Assembly: GCF_020194955.2 (NCBI RefSeq)
Contig: NZ_JAFCIY020000026.1
Location: 1 to 64,000, forward strand
DNA from: Desulfuromonas sp. CSMB_57
GTDB taxonomy: Bacteria > Desulfobacterota > Desulfuromonadia > Desulfuromonadales > Syntrophotaleaceae
Direction: 5' to 3'
DNA length: 64,000 nucleotides
The notes beneath the pieces were generated by a model, which saw only the letters and a program-made list of their open reading frames with translations, ran no database searches and had not been told where the DNA came from. A program made the translations under genes and the position numbers. This document shows positions 33,133 through 41,947 of this stretch, in pieces; position 1 is the first letter of the stretch, and every line of letters starts with the position of its first letter.

Positions 33133-33155
33133 AAGCCCGGACCGGTTCCGGGCTT
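33133..33155. terminator. Hairpin between convergent genes
   Basis: AAGCCCGGA (33133-33141) and TCCGGGCTT (33147-33155) form a perfect 9-bp stem with a 5-nt loop midway between the ACR3 and M48 peptidase stop codons. It is likely a bidirectional terminator, although no long U tract follows. Confidence 0.6.
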
Positions 33156-33183
33156 GGTGCATCTCAACGGGTCGGCGCGAGCA

Positions 33184-34419
33184 TTATCCGTTGCGGTCGC
33201 GCAGCGCTTCCAGACGTTCTACCAGGGGCGGATGGGAATAGTTGAACCAGACGTACCAAGGGTGGGGATGCAGGGCAATCAGGTTGTCGCGAGCCAGTTT
33301 GACCAGGGCATCGGCCAGACGATCGGGGCGCCCGGTCAGGTGTCGGGCAAAGACATCGGCCTGCCATTCCTGGCGGCGTGCCAGGCCATTGCCCAGAGGA
33401 GCTAGAAAAAAGCCCGCCAGATGCATCAGCAGCAAAAGCAGCAGGCCTTGGGCGGCCGGCGAGGCGGTATTCAACCCGACCAGGCCCGGCAAGCCGCCCC
33501 AGAGCCAGAGACGCTGAGCGAGAAGGAACCCGGCCAGGGTGACCAAGGCGTGCCACAGAAACCGATAGCGCAGATGGTGGTGGCGCCAGTGCCCCATTTC
33601 GTGGGCCAATACAGCGAGGATTTCGTCCGGTTGGAAATGGTTCAACAGGTTGTCGTAGAGCACGATGCGCCGCTGGCGACCGAGCCCGGCAAAGTAGGCG
33701 TTGCTGTGTCGACTGCGGCGAGAAGCATCGACACTGAGGATCCGCGCCCCAGCCAGTCCCGCCGTGTCGGCCAGCTGTTGGATGGACCGCAGCAAATCCG
33801 GTTGGGTCAGGGGGCGGAAGCGATGGAACAACGGCTCGATGAGCCAGGGGGCGAGCCAGATCAGGGCGGCGGAAAACAGGGTCAATCCGGTCCAGCCCCA
33901 CAACCACCAGCTGTCGGGCCGCCATAGCAGCAGCGCCGGGAAGGCGGCACCGGCCAGCCCGGCAAAAAACAGGGCCAGCAGAGTGGCCTTGATGGCATCG
34001 GCCAACCACAATTGGCGGCTCATGGTATTGAAGCCGTAGCGTTCTTCGAGGCGAAACTGGCGATACCAGGCAAAGGGCGCGGCCACCAGCAGGCGCAGGG
34101 CCAGCAGTCCGCAGGCAAACACCATGCCCTGCATCGGCAGCGCGGGCCAATGGGCGAGGAGCAGGGCGTCATAACGGCCCAGCCCGCCACCGAAAAGAAA
34201 CACCAACCAGAGGGCGGCACACAACAGCGTTTCGCTGCGCGCCAGGAGCGTTCGCGCCCGATGATAGGCTTGTCCCCGCCGGACCCGCTCCGGCGTCAGA
34301 AGGTCGGCCAATATCGCCGGCACCTCCGCCGCATGCCGTTGCTGGTGAACCTGATTGACCACATCGAGCAGCAAGTCGGCCACCAAAACGCCTAGACAGG
34401 CCATCAACAAGGGAATCAT
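33184..34419 (-). CDS. M48-family membrane metalloprotease (Ste24/CAAX prenyl protease 1-like)
   Basis: This 411-aa protein has about six hydrophobic segments, a zinc site HEMGHWRHHH (HExxH) and the third ligand Glu in RQEWQADVFA, the order seen in Ste24/CAAX protease 1. The Arg-rich SRRSRHSNAYFAGLG segment before the active site is typical. Bacterial relatives act in membrane protein quality control. It is convergent with the ACR3 gene and divergent from the radical SAM gene. Confidence 0.92.
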   Translation of the reverse strand: MIPLLMACLGVLVADLLLDVVNQVHQQRHAAEVPAILADLLTPERVRRGQAYHRARTLLARSETLLCAALWLVFLFGGGLGRYDALLLAHWPALPMQGMVFACGLLALRLLVAAPFAWYRQFRLEERYGFNTMSRQLWLADAIKATLLALFFAGLAGAAFPALLLWRPDSWWLWGWTGLTLFSAALIWLAPWLIEPLFHRFRPLTQPDLLRSIQQLADTAGLAGARILSVDASRRSRHSNAYFAGLGRQRRIVLYDNLLNHFQPDEILAVLAHEMGHWRHHHLRYRFLWHALVTLAGFLLAQRLWLWGGLPGLVGLNTASPAAQGLLLLLLMHLAGFFLAPLGNGLARRQEWQADVFARHLTGRPDRLADALVKLARDNLIALHPHPWYVWFNYSHPPLVERLEALRDRNG

Positions 34420-34603
34420 TTTGTTCCCATCCTCCTTCCAGAACCGGTTTCGGTTCAGGGTTTGCCTCGGCGGATGATTGTGCTATGAATAGCGCGCTTA
34501 ACTTGATTCCGGTCAAGGCCGCCATGGCTTTGCGATGTTATGCTGCAGTCAAATGAATCGGGAGAACTCAAAGACAAGCGGGACTATTTCCCCCGGAGGA
34601 ACC

Positions 34604-35959
34604 ATGAACGTCAATAATTGTCAGTTCCTTGAGGCAGCCGGCGAGATGGAGCCGGCACTGCGCCAGACACCCAGCAAGCTGTATGTGGAAACGACCACTC
34701 ATTGTAACTTGCGCTGTCCCATGTGTGTCAAGCAGGCCCGGGACAGCCGGGTTATCGATAACGATATGACGCCGGAAATCTATTCCGCTCTGGTGCCGGC
34801 TTTTCCCTACCTGGAATCCCTGGTGCTCAACGGCATCGGCGAACCGCTCATGCATCCCCATCTGCTGGACTTTGTCCGCCAGGCGCGCGAGGCCATGCCG
34901 GATGAAGCCTGGATCGGCTTTCAATCCAACGGCCTGTTGCTGGATGGACCAACCGCGGACGCGCTGGTTTCAGCCGGCTTGGACCGCATCTGTCTGTCCG
35001 TGGACGGGGTTCGCCCGGAAACCTTCAGCAAGGTGCGGGAAGGAGAGGAGCTCAGCGACATGGACCGGGCGTTTCGGGTCCTGGGCGAGGCGCGTTGGCG
35101 GCATGCCGGCGCCCGACTCCGGATCGGTGCGGAGTTCGTCGCCATGCGGGAAAATTTTCGGCAGTTGCCGGATACCCTGCGCTGGGTCGCCGCGCGCGGC
35201 GCCGATTTGTTCATCGTGACCCACGCTTTGCCCTATGATGCGGCGCAAACCGGTCAGGCCTTGTTCCATAACGCCACCGACGCCGCCGTGGAACTGTTCG
35301 AGACCTGGGAAAAGACCATGGCCGAGCAGGGGCTGGACATACGGCTTTACGACTACATGGTCTGGGAAAAAGAACGGATCGCACCGGACACCATCGACCC
35401 GCGGATTCGCAAGGTCAACAACCTGGTGACCAAGATGCGGGCCGAAGCCCGCCAAAAGGATATCTTCATGGATGTCCTGCGGTTATTGAAAAGGGATGCG
35501 GTGTTGGCGGCGGAAATTCAAGAAGTGTTCGAGGAGACGCGCGAGCTGGCCGAGGGGATGGGTATCGAGTTGCGCCTGCCTGCGGTTGTGCCGCGCGTCG
35601 AACGCAAGTGCGATTTCATCACCGGCGGATCAGCCTTTGTCTCCTGGGATGGGGATGTGCATCCCTGCTACTTCCTCTGGCATCAATATCGTTGTCATAT
35701 CAACGACTGGGACAAGCTGGTCAAACCCAAGGCGTTCGGCAATGTGCTGCGCAAACCGTTGCTCGACATTTGGAATGACGAGGCTTTCCACGGCTTCCGG
35801 GCCAATGTGCTGAATTTCGATTACCCCTTCTGTTCCAATTGCGGCGTGGCGCCCTGCGACCTGGTTCAGGCGGAAGATTTTGCCCAGGATTGCTTCGCTT
35901 CCGAGGAACCCTGCGGTGCCTGCCCATGGGGCTTGGGGTTGTTGCAATGCCTGCAGTAG
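34604..35959 (+). CDS. Radical SAM/SPASM domain protein
   Basis: This 451-aa protein has the radical SAM cluster motif CNLRCPMC (about residues 34-41; CxxxCxxC), then the TIM-barrel features NGIGEPL and SVDGVRPETF. The C-terminal SPASM-type region has many Cys (CDFITGGSAFVSWDGDVHPC, FCSNCGVAPCD, CFASEEPCGACPW) and probably binds auxiliary FeS clusters. It resembles putative metalloenzyme maturases of deltaproteobacteria, but the substrate is unknown. The ATG at 34604 follows GGAGG. It is convergent with, and 13 nt from, the phosphatase gene of the hydrogenase cluster. Confidence 0.85.
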   Translation: MNVNNCQFLEAAGEMEPALRQTPSKLYVETTTHCNLRCPMCVKQARDSRVIDNDMTPEIYSALVPAFPYLESLVLNGIGEPLMHPHLLDFVRQAREAMPDEAWIGFQSNGLLLDGPTADALVSAGLDRICLSVDGVRPETFSKVREGEELSDMDRAFRVLGEARWRHAGARLRIGAEFVAMRENFRQLPDTLRWVAARGADLFIVTHALPYDAAQTGQALFHNATDAAVELFETWEKTMAEQGLDIRLYDYMVWEKERIAPDTIDPRIRKVNNLVTKMRAEARQKDIFMDVLRLLKRDAVLAAEIQEVFEETRELAEGMGIELRLPAVVPRVERKCDFITGGSAFVSWDGDVHPCYFLWHQYRCHINDWDKLVKPKAFGNVLRKPLLDIWNDEAFHGFRANVLNFDYPFCSNCGVAPCDLVQAEDFAQDCFASEEPCGACPWGLGLLQCLQ

Positions 35960-35972
35960 CAGATTTTATTGG

Positions 35973-37148
35973 CTAGAGATAGCGAATCTCCACCTCTTTC
36001 AAATACTTCTTCTCCAGTACCTGGGCGATGCGTTTGATGATGTTGCGGCGAATCTCCAGGTCTTCGGGATGCTGGGGATCCTGGTGGGCTTCGTTGATCT
36101 TGGTGCCGACCATGAACTGAATGCTGTCGCTGTCGCGCAGCAGGTTGGTCAGACGGGCGGCGCCGTTCTGTTCCAGGGGGGCTTCCCCCGCTTCCAGAAG
36201 TTGCGCCGTCCGCGTCAGGGTGAGGATGCCTTCAGTGATCAGGTCGACGCCGTCCATGTAGGAGATGGGCGGAATGCCGCGGGCGCAGGTGGCCAGGTCG
36301 GTGACGATTTCCCGACCGGTTTCCCGTGCGATGATCTCGGCCGAGGTGCCGCCGCAGATCACTTTGCGGCCGCGAAAGGCATTGAACTGGAAAGCGTATT
36401 CGCGATCCCGGTCCTTGATGAAGGGCGGCCCGGTCATGAGCAGGGTGCGGCGCGGTACCCGGAAATAAAAGACCGCGGCGGTCATGTCGTCGCCCGGTTT
36501 CAGGTCATGTTCCAGGCTCAGGGCCTTGTCGAGAATGCCCTGGGCCAAGGTGCGGGCGGAGATGCCCGGTTCCCGGGCGATGCGGCCCAGCACGAAATTG
36601 GCGCAACCCTGGCGCCGCCAACCGAGTTTGAAATTGTCCGAACCGAGACCGGCCTGGGTGATGCCGTCCGACAGCAGGATCAGGCGATCCTGCGGCTGCA
36701 CATCCAGCTCATAGAGGCGCAGCAGCCGGTTCTGGTGGCGCGGCGACCAGACCTCCCGGTAGTCCAGGTTCTGCAGTTCGCCGTTGCGAATCAGCAGGAA
36801 AGCCGGGTTGTCCATCTCGATGATGCGGGCGCCGTTGCCGGGCAGATAATCGACGATGGTGAAGGTTGCATAGCTGATCTTGCGCTGCTGGCAGACCGGC
36901 AGGGCGTCCATCATGATTTCCGCCGAAGGGACGATGGCCTGATTGCTGGTGATGAACTTCAGGGCCATGGAAGCGGTCATGTTGGACAGAATGCCCGCCT
37001 TGACGCCGTGTCCCAGGCCGTCGGAAAGCACCGCGACAATCCGGTTGCGGGTGCCGATTTTCTGCATGCGAAACGCGTCCCCGCAAATATCCTCGCCTTT
37101 GCAGTTGTATTGCGACGCTTCGATTTCGACAAATAGCGTACCGTTCAT
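35973..37148 (-). CDS. SpoIIE-type PP2C serine phosphatase
   Basis: This 391-aa protein begins MNGTLFVEIEASQYNCKGEDICGDAF. The N-terminal half has SpoIIE/PP2C metal-binding motifs (GEDICGD, LSDGLGHG, LSDGITQAG, GDDMTAAVFYFR). The C-terminal third is a distinct domain (from about residue 250). The gene follows the sensory hydrogenase gene by 19 nt, so it should be the output arm, dephosphorylating an unknown protein when H2 or redox state changes. The start ATG at 37148 sits just after the hydrogenase stop; a longer frame would overlap that gene. Confidence 0.88.
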   Translation of the reverse strand: MNGTLFVEIEASQYNCKGEDICGDAFRMQKIGTRNRIVAVLSDGLGHGVKAGILSNMTASMALKFITSNQAIVPSAEIMMDALPVCQQRKISYATFTIVDYLPGNGARIIEMDNPAFLLIRNGELQNLDYREVWSPRHQNRLLRLYELDVQPQDRLILLSDGITQAGLGSDNFKLGWRRQGCANFVLGRIAREPGISARTLAQGILDKALSLEHDLKPGDDMTAAVFYFRVPRRTLLMTGPPFIKDRDREYAFQFNAFRGRKVICGGTSAEIIARETGREIVTDLATCARGIPPISYMDGVDLITEGILTLTRTAQLLEAGEAPLEQNGAARLTNLLRDSDSIQFMVGTKINEAHQDPQHPEDLEIRRNIIKRIAQVLEKKYLKEVEIRYL

Positions 37149-37167
37149 GGTTGCGTTGACTCTGGCG

Positions 37168-38937
37168 TTAAAGGGTGAGTTCCGGAGGCGCGTTGCGGTC
37201 GGCATCCTCCGCACTGCCGGCGTTGGGAGTGAACCCCTGCACCAGGGTGCGCAGCAGGATTTCCGTTTCGGCCATGTTTTCACCAAGGCGGCAGGCAATC
37301 TCCTGAACGGTTTTCAGGTTTTTATGAATGACTTCGCGGGCCCGGCGGACGATGAGTTCGCGGGGCATTTCGTGCGCGGTCACGTCGCTGATGACGCCAC
37401 CCACCACCTGGCCGGGATCGATGGGGAAGATGGTGACCTGAAAGATGCACTCGGCGACATGCAGGGCATCGTGCTGCAGGGGGCAGTCGCTGTCCAGCAC
37501 CTGGCGGAACAGATGGGTAAAGGGCAGAATCTGCTCCAGCACCGCGCCCTTGAGTCCCGGACAGACGTCGTAGGCGGCCACCAGATCTTCGCTGAACAGT
37601 TCGGCAAAACGCCGGTTGCAGTCGACCACCTTCATGTCGCTGTCGACCAGCACGATGGCCGAAGGAATGCAATGCAGCAGGGCATTGGCCTTGCGCAGGG
37701 CCTCGCCCTTCAGGTAGGAGAGGCACATGGCGGCTTCGGCGTGGCCGTTGAGCAGCGAGCGGGCGAACTCCCGACAGGTTTCGTAACCGCAGCCGCCGCA
37801 GTTCAGTTCGTCTTCGACATGCTCCTTGCCGATCTGGCGCAGGGCGTAGCGAATCTGCTGTTCGCTGAACTGCTTGGCCGGCAGGGCCTGATCGCAGAGG
37901 AACTCGTCGATGTCATGCCGGGGCAAACGGTTGATGGGAGTGGCCGGCACCTTGGCGCGGGAGATGATGTCCTGCCATTGCTGCAGGCTGCCCTGGCGGA
38001 CGCTGGCACAGGGGCCGTTGATGCAGCCGCCGCGGCAGGCCAACAACTCCAGGAAGATGGGCTGCGTCAGTTGTTCGGGGCGGATGCCCAGCAGCACCCG
38101 TTCGATGCCGGTGACCCCGGCGACGGTGCTGTAGCGGGCCGGATTGCTGCCGGCCTGCATGCGGATGGTATCGATCATGCCCCCTTCGATGGGATAGAGC
38201 GCCCCTTCCAGGGAACTTTCCGGAACGAAGCGATCCTCCTCGCGCGGCGTCAGGGCGGCCGGATCGATGTCGGCATCCTCGAACCACTGCCTGAGATCGG
38301 TGAAGGTGATGACGGCATCGAGGAGTTCCGGGTGGCGGTCGCCCTCATTCTTTTTAGCACCGCAGGGGCCGATGAATATGACGCCGATGTCGTTGCCGAA
38401 CTCCTCCCGCAGCATGATGCAATGGGTCAGCAGGGGCGAGAAGACCGAGGTCACGGAATCGCTCAGTTCCGGCAGATATTTCTGGACGTAGGTGACCGCC
38501 GCCGGGCACGCCGAGGACAGAAACAGCTTGCGGCGGTTTTCGGCCAGTTCCACGGCCACCCGTGTTGAGACCTCCTGGGCGCCGAGGGCCGTTTCGCTGA
38601 CCCCGGCAAAGCCCAGGGCGTGCAGGGCGGCAATCAGGTTACCAACGGGCAGTTCGGGAAATTCGCTGGCATAGGACGGTGCGATGGAGACGTAGTAATC
38701 CCGGTTCTGACGCAGCAGATGCTTGACACGGTCCAGGTCATCCCGGACCCGTTTGGCCTTGGCCGGGCAGATACGCACGCAGGTACCGCAGGCCACGCAC
38801 ATCTCCGGCACGATCTTGGCTTGGCCGTCCGCAACCTTGATGGCCTTGACCGGGCAATAGCGGACGCATTTCGAACAGTCCTTGCACTCGGTCTCACGGG
38901 TATAGATGGGCGGCTGGTTGGGCTGGAACAGCGGCAT
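37168..38937 (-). CDS. Sensory [FeFe]-hydrogenase with ferredoxin, FeS and PAS domains (HydS/HsfB-like)
   Basis: This 589-aa protein has two N-terminal [4Fe-4S] motifs (residues 18-29 and 47-58), then an H-cluster domain with variant loops: SSACPAAV (Cys 144), GPCGAKKNE (Cys 192) and ELLACRGGCINGPC (Cys 301, 305). A further FeS motif, CGGCGYETC, with a distal Cys lies at 380-405, and a PAS domain at about 415-525. Catalytic enzymes have TSCCPxW in the first loop; the altered loop and PAS domain are features of group C sensory enzymes, of which the phosphatase-linked type fits this operon. Confidence 0.9.
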   Translation of the reverse strand: MPLFQPNQPPIYTRETECKDCSKCVRYCPVKAIKVADGQAKIVPEMCVACGTCVRICPAKAKRVRDDLDRVKHLLRQNRDYYVSIAPSYASEFPELPVGNLIAALHALGFAGVSETALGAQEVSTRVAVELAENRRKLFLSSACPAAVTYVQKYLPELSDSVTSVFSPLLTHCIMLREEFGNDIGVIFIGPCGAKKNEGDRHPELLDAVITFTDLRQWFEDADIDPAALTPREEDRFVPESSLEGALYPIEGGMIDTIRMQAGSNPARYSTVAGVTGIERVLLGIRPEQLTQPIFLELLACRGGCINGPCASVRQGSLQQWQDIISRAKVPATPINRLPRHDIDEFLCDQALPAKQFSEQQIRYALRQIGKEHVEDELNCGGCGYETCREFARSLLNGHAEAAMCLSYLKGEALRKANALLHCIPSAIVLVDSDMKVVDCNRRFAELFSEDLVAAYDVCPGLKGAVLEQILPFTHLFRQVLDSDCPLQHDALHVAECIFQVTIFPIDPGQVVGGVISDVTAHEMPRELIVRRAREVIHKNLKTVQEIACRLGENMAETEILLRTLVQGFTPNAGSAEDADRNAPPELTL

Positions 38938-38943
38938 GGCGGA

Positions 38944-39198
38944 TTATTCTCCCTTGGATTTAATCAGCTGATCCTCCAGAACCTCCAGCAGATCGCCCTT
39001 GTCCATATGGGATATCACCTGGTGTTCAATGCGGATGTTCGGGCCGTGACTGCAGCGCCCCTCACAGCGACTGCCGCGCAGATCCACCTCTTCGGTCAAG
39101 TCGTGCTGGTTGATGAATTCTTCGATGGTTTCGAGGTTCCGGTCGTTGCCGCGACTGAAACAGGAACTGCCCATGCAGATAATGATCTGTTTTTTCAT
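38944..39198 (-). CDS. Thioredoxin-like [2Fe-2S] ferredoxin
   Basis: This 84-aa protein has CMGSSCFSRGN near the N-terminus and CEGRCSHGP in the middle, a four-Cys pattern of the NuoE/thioredoxin-like [2Fe-2S] fold (C-x4-C ... C-x3-C). It ends 6 nt before the sensory hydrogenase gene and probably passes electrons to it. The ATG at 39196-39198 has AAGGAG eight nt upstream; an in-frame TTG just before it is less likely. Confidence 0.9.
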   Translation of the reverse strand: MKKQIIICMGSSCFSRGNDRNLETIEEFINQHDLTEEVDLRGSRCEGRCSHGPNIRIEHQVISHMDKGDLLEVLEDQLIKSKGE

Positions 39199-39733
39199 CA
39201 ATCGCTCTCCTTCTATGATGGCCGGATGCCGAAGTATCGCGTCGACATTAACACTCGCCCTCCGGAAAACACCGTCAACCCGGTTTTTCTTTCAGCATGA
39301 GTACACAACAAACATAAGGGTTTTCGAGCCCTTCACGTTTATCTTCTGCACATTTCCGTCAACTATAAGATGAAATCAAAGCCTAAAACAAGGGGGTTTT
39401 TGATGAGATCAAATAGGTCGATAAGGGGCATCCAATACGGACCGCGTCGGCTTGGAAAATAGCCTTTTCTGAGGAAAATGATGGACTTTTTTTGCGCTTT
39501 GTGCTAGTCAGAGGCTCTCAATTCGAAGCTCGTGGCGGTGGGCCCGGAACTCGTGCTGGAGCCTGCCAAGCCGCCATGACCCTTCAGTCAGGTAGGACCG
39601 CCTGGATCCGTGGGACCGGGACGGGGGACGATTGCGACGGCGAAACAGGCTTTTCGTCGGTCAGGCAGGGGTCTTTCGGACGGTGTCCGGGGACCTTTTT
39701 TTATTTTGGGGCGGCAAGGATGCGGAGTGAATC
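39199..39733. other. Divergent intergenic region with long panB leader
   Basis: No gene is seen between the hydrogenase cluster and panB. The half next to panB (about 39495-39720) is GC-rich, has several self-complementary words, and ends in hairpin CGGAC-GGT-GTCCG (39677-39689) followed seven nt later by T7 (39696-39702), then 31 nt to the panB ATG. This looks like an attenuator. The pan RNA motif is known upstream of panB in deltaproteobacteria and Firmicutes, but I could not confirm its paired stem with two bulged A residues here. Confidence 0.4.
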
Positions 39734-40537
39734 ATGGACAAGCGTGTGACTGTTCTGGATATCCAGCGCATGAAGGCGGAGGGCGAAAAGATCGCCATGC
39801 TGACCGCTTACGATTACCCCTTTGCCAGGTTGGTGGATGAGGCGGGCATCGACATGGTGCTGGTCGGGGATTCCGTAGGGTCGGTGGTCGCCGGGTACGA
39901 CAATACCCTGCCGGTGACCATGGAGGAGATGCTGTACCATTCCCGGGCGGCGGCACGCGGTTTGCACAGAGCGTTGCTGGTAGTGGACATGCCCTTTCTT
40001 TCCTACCAGGTCGACCTCCGCGAAGCGCGGTTCAACGCCGGTCGTCTGGTCAAGGAGGGCGGCGCCCAGGCGGTTAAGTTGGAAGGGGGCGTCCCGGTGG
40101 CGGAAACCATTCGCGCCATCGTCGATATGGATATCCCGGTGGTCGGCCACATCGGTCTGACTCCGCAATCCATTCACCGCATGGGCGGCTACCGGGTGCA
40201 GGGCAAGCAGGATGAACAGGCCCGACAGTTGCTGCGGGATGCCCGGGCGGTCCAGGATGCGGGCGCCTTTGCCGTGGTGGTGGAAGGGGTGCCGGCCAAC
40301 CTGGGGAAGGAGATCACCGCCAGTCTCGACATTCCCACCATCGGCATCGGCGCAGGCCCAGATTGCGACGGCCAAGTGCTGGTGCTGCACGATATCCTCG
40401 GCCTGTTCGACAAGTATGCGCCCAAGTTCGTCAAACGCTATGTCGACCTCTCGGTGCCCATCCGGCAGGGGGTCGGAGACTATGTCCGAGAGGTCAAGGA
40501 CGGGGTGTTCCCCGGGCCGGAACACTGTTTCAAATAA
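39734..40537 (+). CDS. panB: 3-methyl-2-oxobutanoate hydroxymethyltransferase
   Basis: This 267-aa protein is the standard PanB length. It transfers a hydroxymethyl group from methylene-tetrahydrofolate to alpha-ketoisovalerate, giving ketopantoate in pantothenate and CoA synthesis. MLTAYDYPFA, VGDSVGSVVAGYD (metal-binding Asp), LEGG and GIGAGPDCDGQVLVLHDILGL are family signatures. It is the first gene of panBCD; a spacer of 36 nt precedes panC. Confidence 0.97.
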   Translation: MDKRVTVLDIQRMKAEGEKIAMLTAYDYPFARLVDEAGIDMVLVGDSVGSVVAGYDNTLPVTMEEMLYHSRAAARGLHRALLVVDMPFLSYQVDLREARFNAGRLVKEGGAQAVKLEGGVPVAETIRAIVDMDIPVVGHIGLTPQSIHRMGGYRVQGKQDEQARQLLRDARAVQDAGAFAVVVEGVPANLGKEITASLDIPTIGIGAGPDCDGQVLVLHDILGLFDKYAPKFVKRYVDLSVPIRQGVGDYVREVKDGVFPGPEHCFK

Positions 40538-40573
40538 GATTCAGATTGAACCGAATTGAGACGAGCATAACTC

Positions 40574-41434
40574 ATGGAAATCATCACCCGGGTGGCCGAA
40601 ATGCAGGCACGGGCCTCGGCCGCAAAAAAAAATGGGCAATCCATCGCCCTGGTGCCGACCATGGGCTTTCTGCACCAGGGGCATCTGTCTCTGATGCAGG
40701 AAGGCCGGCGTCGTGCCGACCTGCTGGTCGCGTCGGTGTTCGTCAACCCGACCCAGTTCGGGCCGCAGGAAGATTTTGCCAGCTATCCACGCGACCTGCA
40801 ACGCGATGCCGAACTGGCCGCCGGGGCCGGGGTGGATTGGCTGTTCGTTCCCGAAGTTGACGACATGTACCCGCAGGGTTTCGCCACCGCGGTCACGGTG
40901 TCCGGCCTGACGGAGGTCTTGTGCGGTGCCAGTCGCCCCGGTCATTTCCAGGGCGTTACCACCGTGGTCTGCAAGCTGTTCGGTATCGTGCAGCCGCAGG
41001 TGGCCCTGTTCGGCCGCAAGGATTTCCAGCAACTGGCGGTCATCCGACGCATGACGCTTGATTTGAACCTGCCCGTCGAAATCATCGGCCTGCCCACCGT
41101 GCGGGAACCGGACGGCTTGGCCATGAGTTCCCGCAACGCCTATCTGTCGGCCGCCGAGCGCCGGCAGGCGCCGGCTTTGATCGATGCCTTGCAGCTGGCA
41201 AGTGCTGCGGTCAAAACCGGCGAGCGCAACGTGGAGCGGGTGCTGGCCCTGGTGCGCAACCGCATTGACCGGGAACCGGACGCCGTCATCGATTACGCCG
41301 TCATCTGCAACGGTACCACCTTGCAAGCCGTACCGGAGGTGGATGGCGACTCGGTGCTGCTGCTCGCCGTGCGCATCGGTCGCACCCGACTGATCGATAA
41401 TCACACTCTCTTTGAGGAGGTTGACATACCATGA
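40574..41434 (+). CDS. panC: Pantothenate synthetase
   Basis: This 286-aa protein has nucleotide-binding [13 protein letters not shown] (HIGH-like), [13 protein letters not shown], and the late MSSRNAYLS (KMSKS-like). It joins pantoate and beta-alanine using ATP. Its stop overlaps the panD start as ATGA, coupling supply of beta-alanine (PanD) to its use. Confidence 0.97.
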   Translation: MEIITRVAEMQARASAAKKNGQSIALVPTMGFLHQGHLSLMQEGRRRADLLVASVFVNPTQFGPQEDFASYPRDLQRDAELAAGAGVDWLFVPEVDDMYPQGFATAVTVSGLTEVLCGASRPGHFQGVTTVVCKLFGIVQPQVALFGRKDFQQLAVIRRMTLDLNLPVEIIGLPTVREPDGLAMSSRNAYLSAAERRQAPALIDALQLASAAVKTGERNVERVLALVRNRIDREPDAVIDYAVICNGTTLQAVPEVDGDSVLLLAVRIGRTRLIDNHTLFEEVDIP

Positions 41435-41826
41435 AACGCAAGATGCTTAAATCAAAAATTCACCGTGCCACGGTGACCGGCGCCGACCTGGATTACGAAG
41501 GCAGCATCACCATCGATCCGTTGTTGCTGAAGGCGGCCGACATTCTGCCCTATGAAGCGGTGGATATCTGGAACGTCACCTACGGCACCCGGTTTCAGAC
41601 CTATGCCATCGAGGGCCAACCCGGCAGCGGGGTGATCTGCATCAATGGCGCCGCCGCGCGTCTGGTGTCCCGGGGCGACAAGGTCATCATCGCCAGCTGG
41701 CTGGAGATGGACCACGAGCAGGCCAAAACCTATGAGCCGAAGCTGGTTTTTGTCGATGAGCAGAACGTCGCCACGGCGCAGACCAAGGAAACGCCGGGGC
41801 AGGGCAATCTGCGGGCCGCCATCTGA
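41431..41826 (+). CDS. panD: Aspartate 1-decarboxylase
   Basis: This 131-aa pyruvoyl enzyme makes beta-alanine from aspartate. The proenzyme self-cleaves between Gly24 and Ser25 in YEGSITID, giving the pyruvoyl cofactor; NGAAARL near residue 72 is also conserved. It is the last gene of the panBCD operon. Intact key residues suggest an active enzyme. Confidence 0.97.
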   Translation: MKRKMLKSKIHRATVTGADLDYEGSITIDPLLLKAADILPYEAVDIWNVTYGTRFQTYAIEGQPGSGVICINGAAARLVSRGDKVIIASWLEMDHEQAKTYEPKLVFVDEQNVATAQTKETPGQGNLRAAI

Positions 41827-41947
41827 GGTTCTTGACCCTGTACCCAGCCTGTCACAGTTGCTGCCGGGGGCCGGTTTTTCGGACCCCGGCACATCCGTCG
41901 CCTCATCCAGTTTGAGCTGACTCAAAACGCCCAAACCCGGTGCCGCC

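Noticed and set aside
31889-33133. 414-codon minus-strand frame opposite the ACR3 transporter
   Set aside because: It is rich in His, Gln and Gly, as expected for the reverse of hydrophobic codons; the plus strand encodes a clear ACR3 protein.
36943-38568. 541-codon plus-strand frame opposite the sensory hydrogenase
   Set aside because: It is an antisense shadow of a gene with many recognisable FeS motifs.
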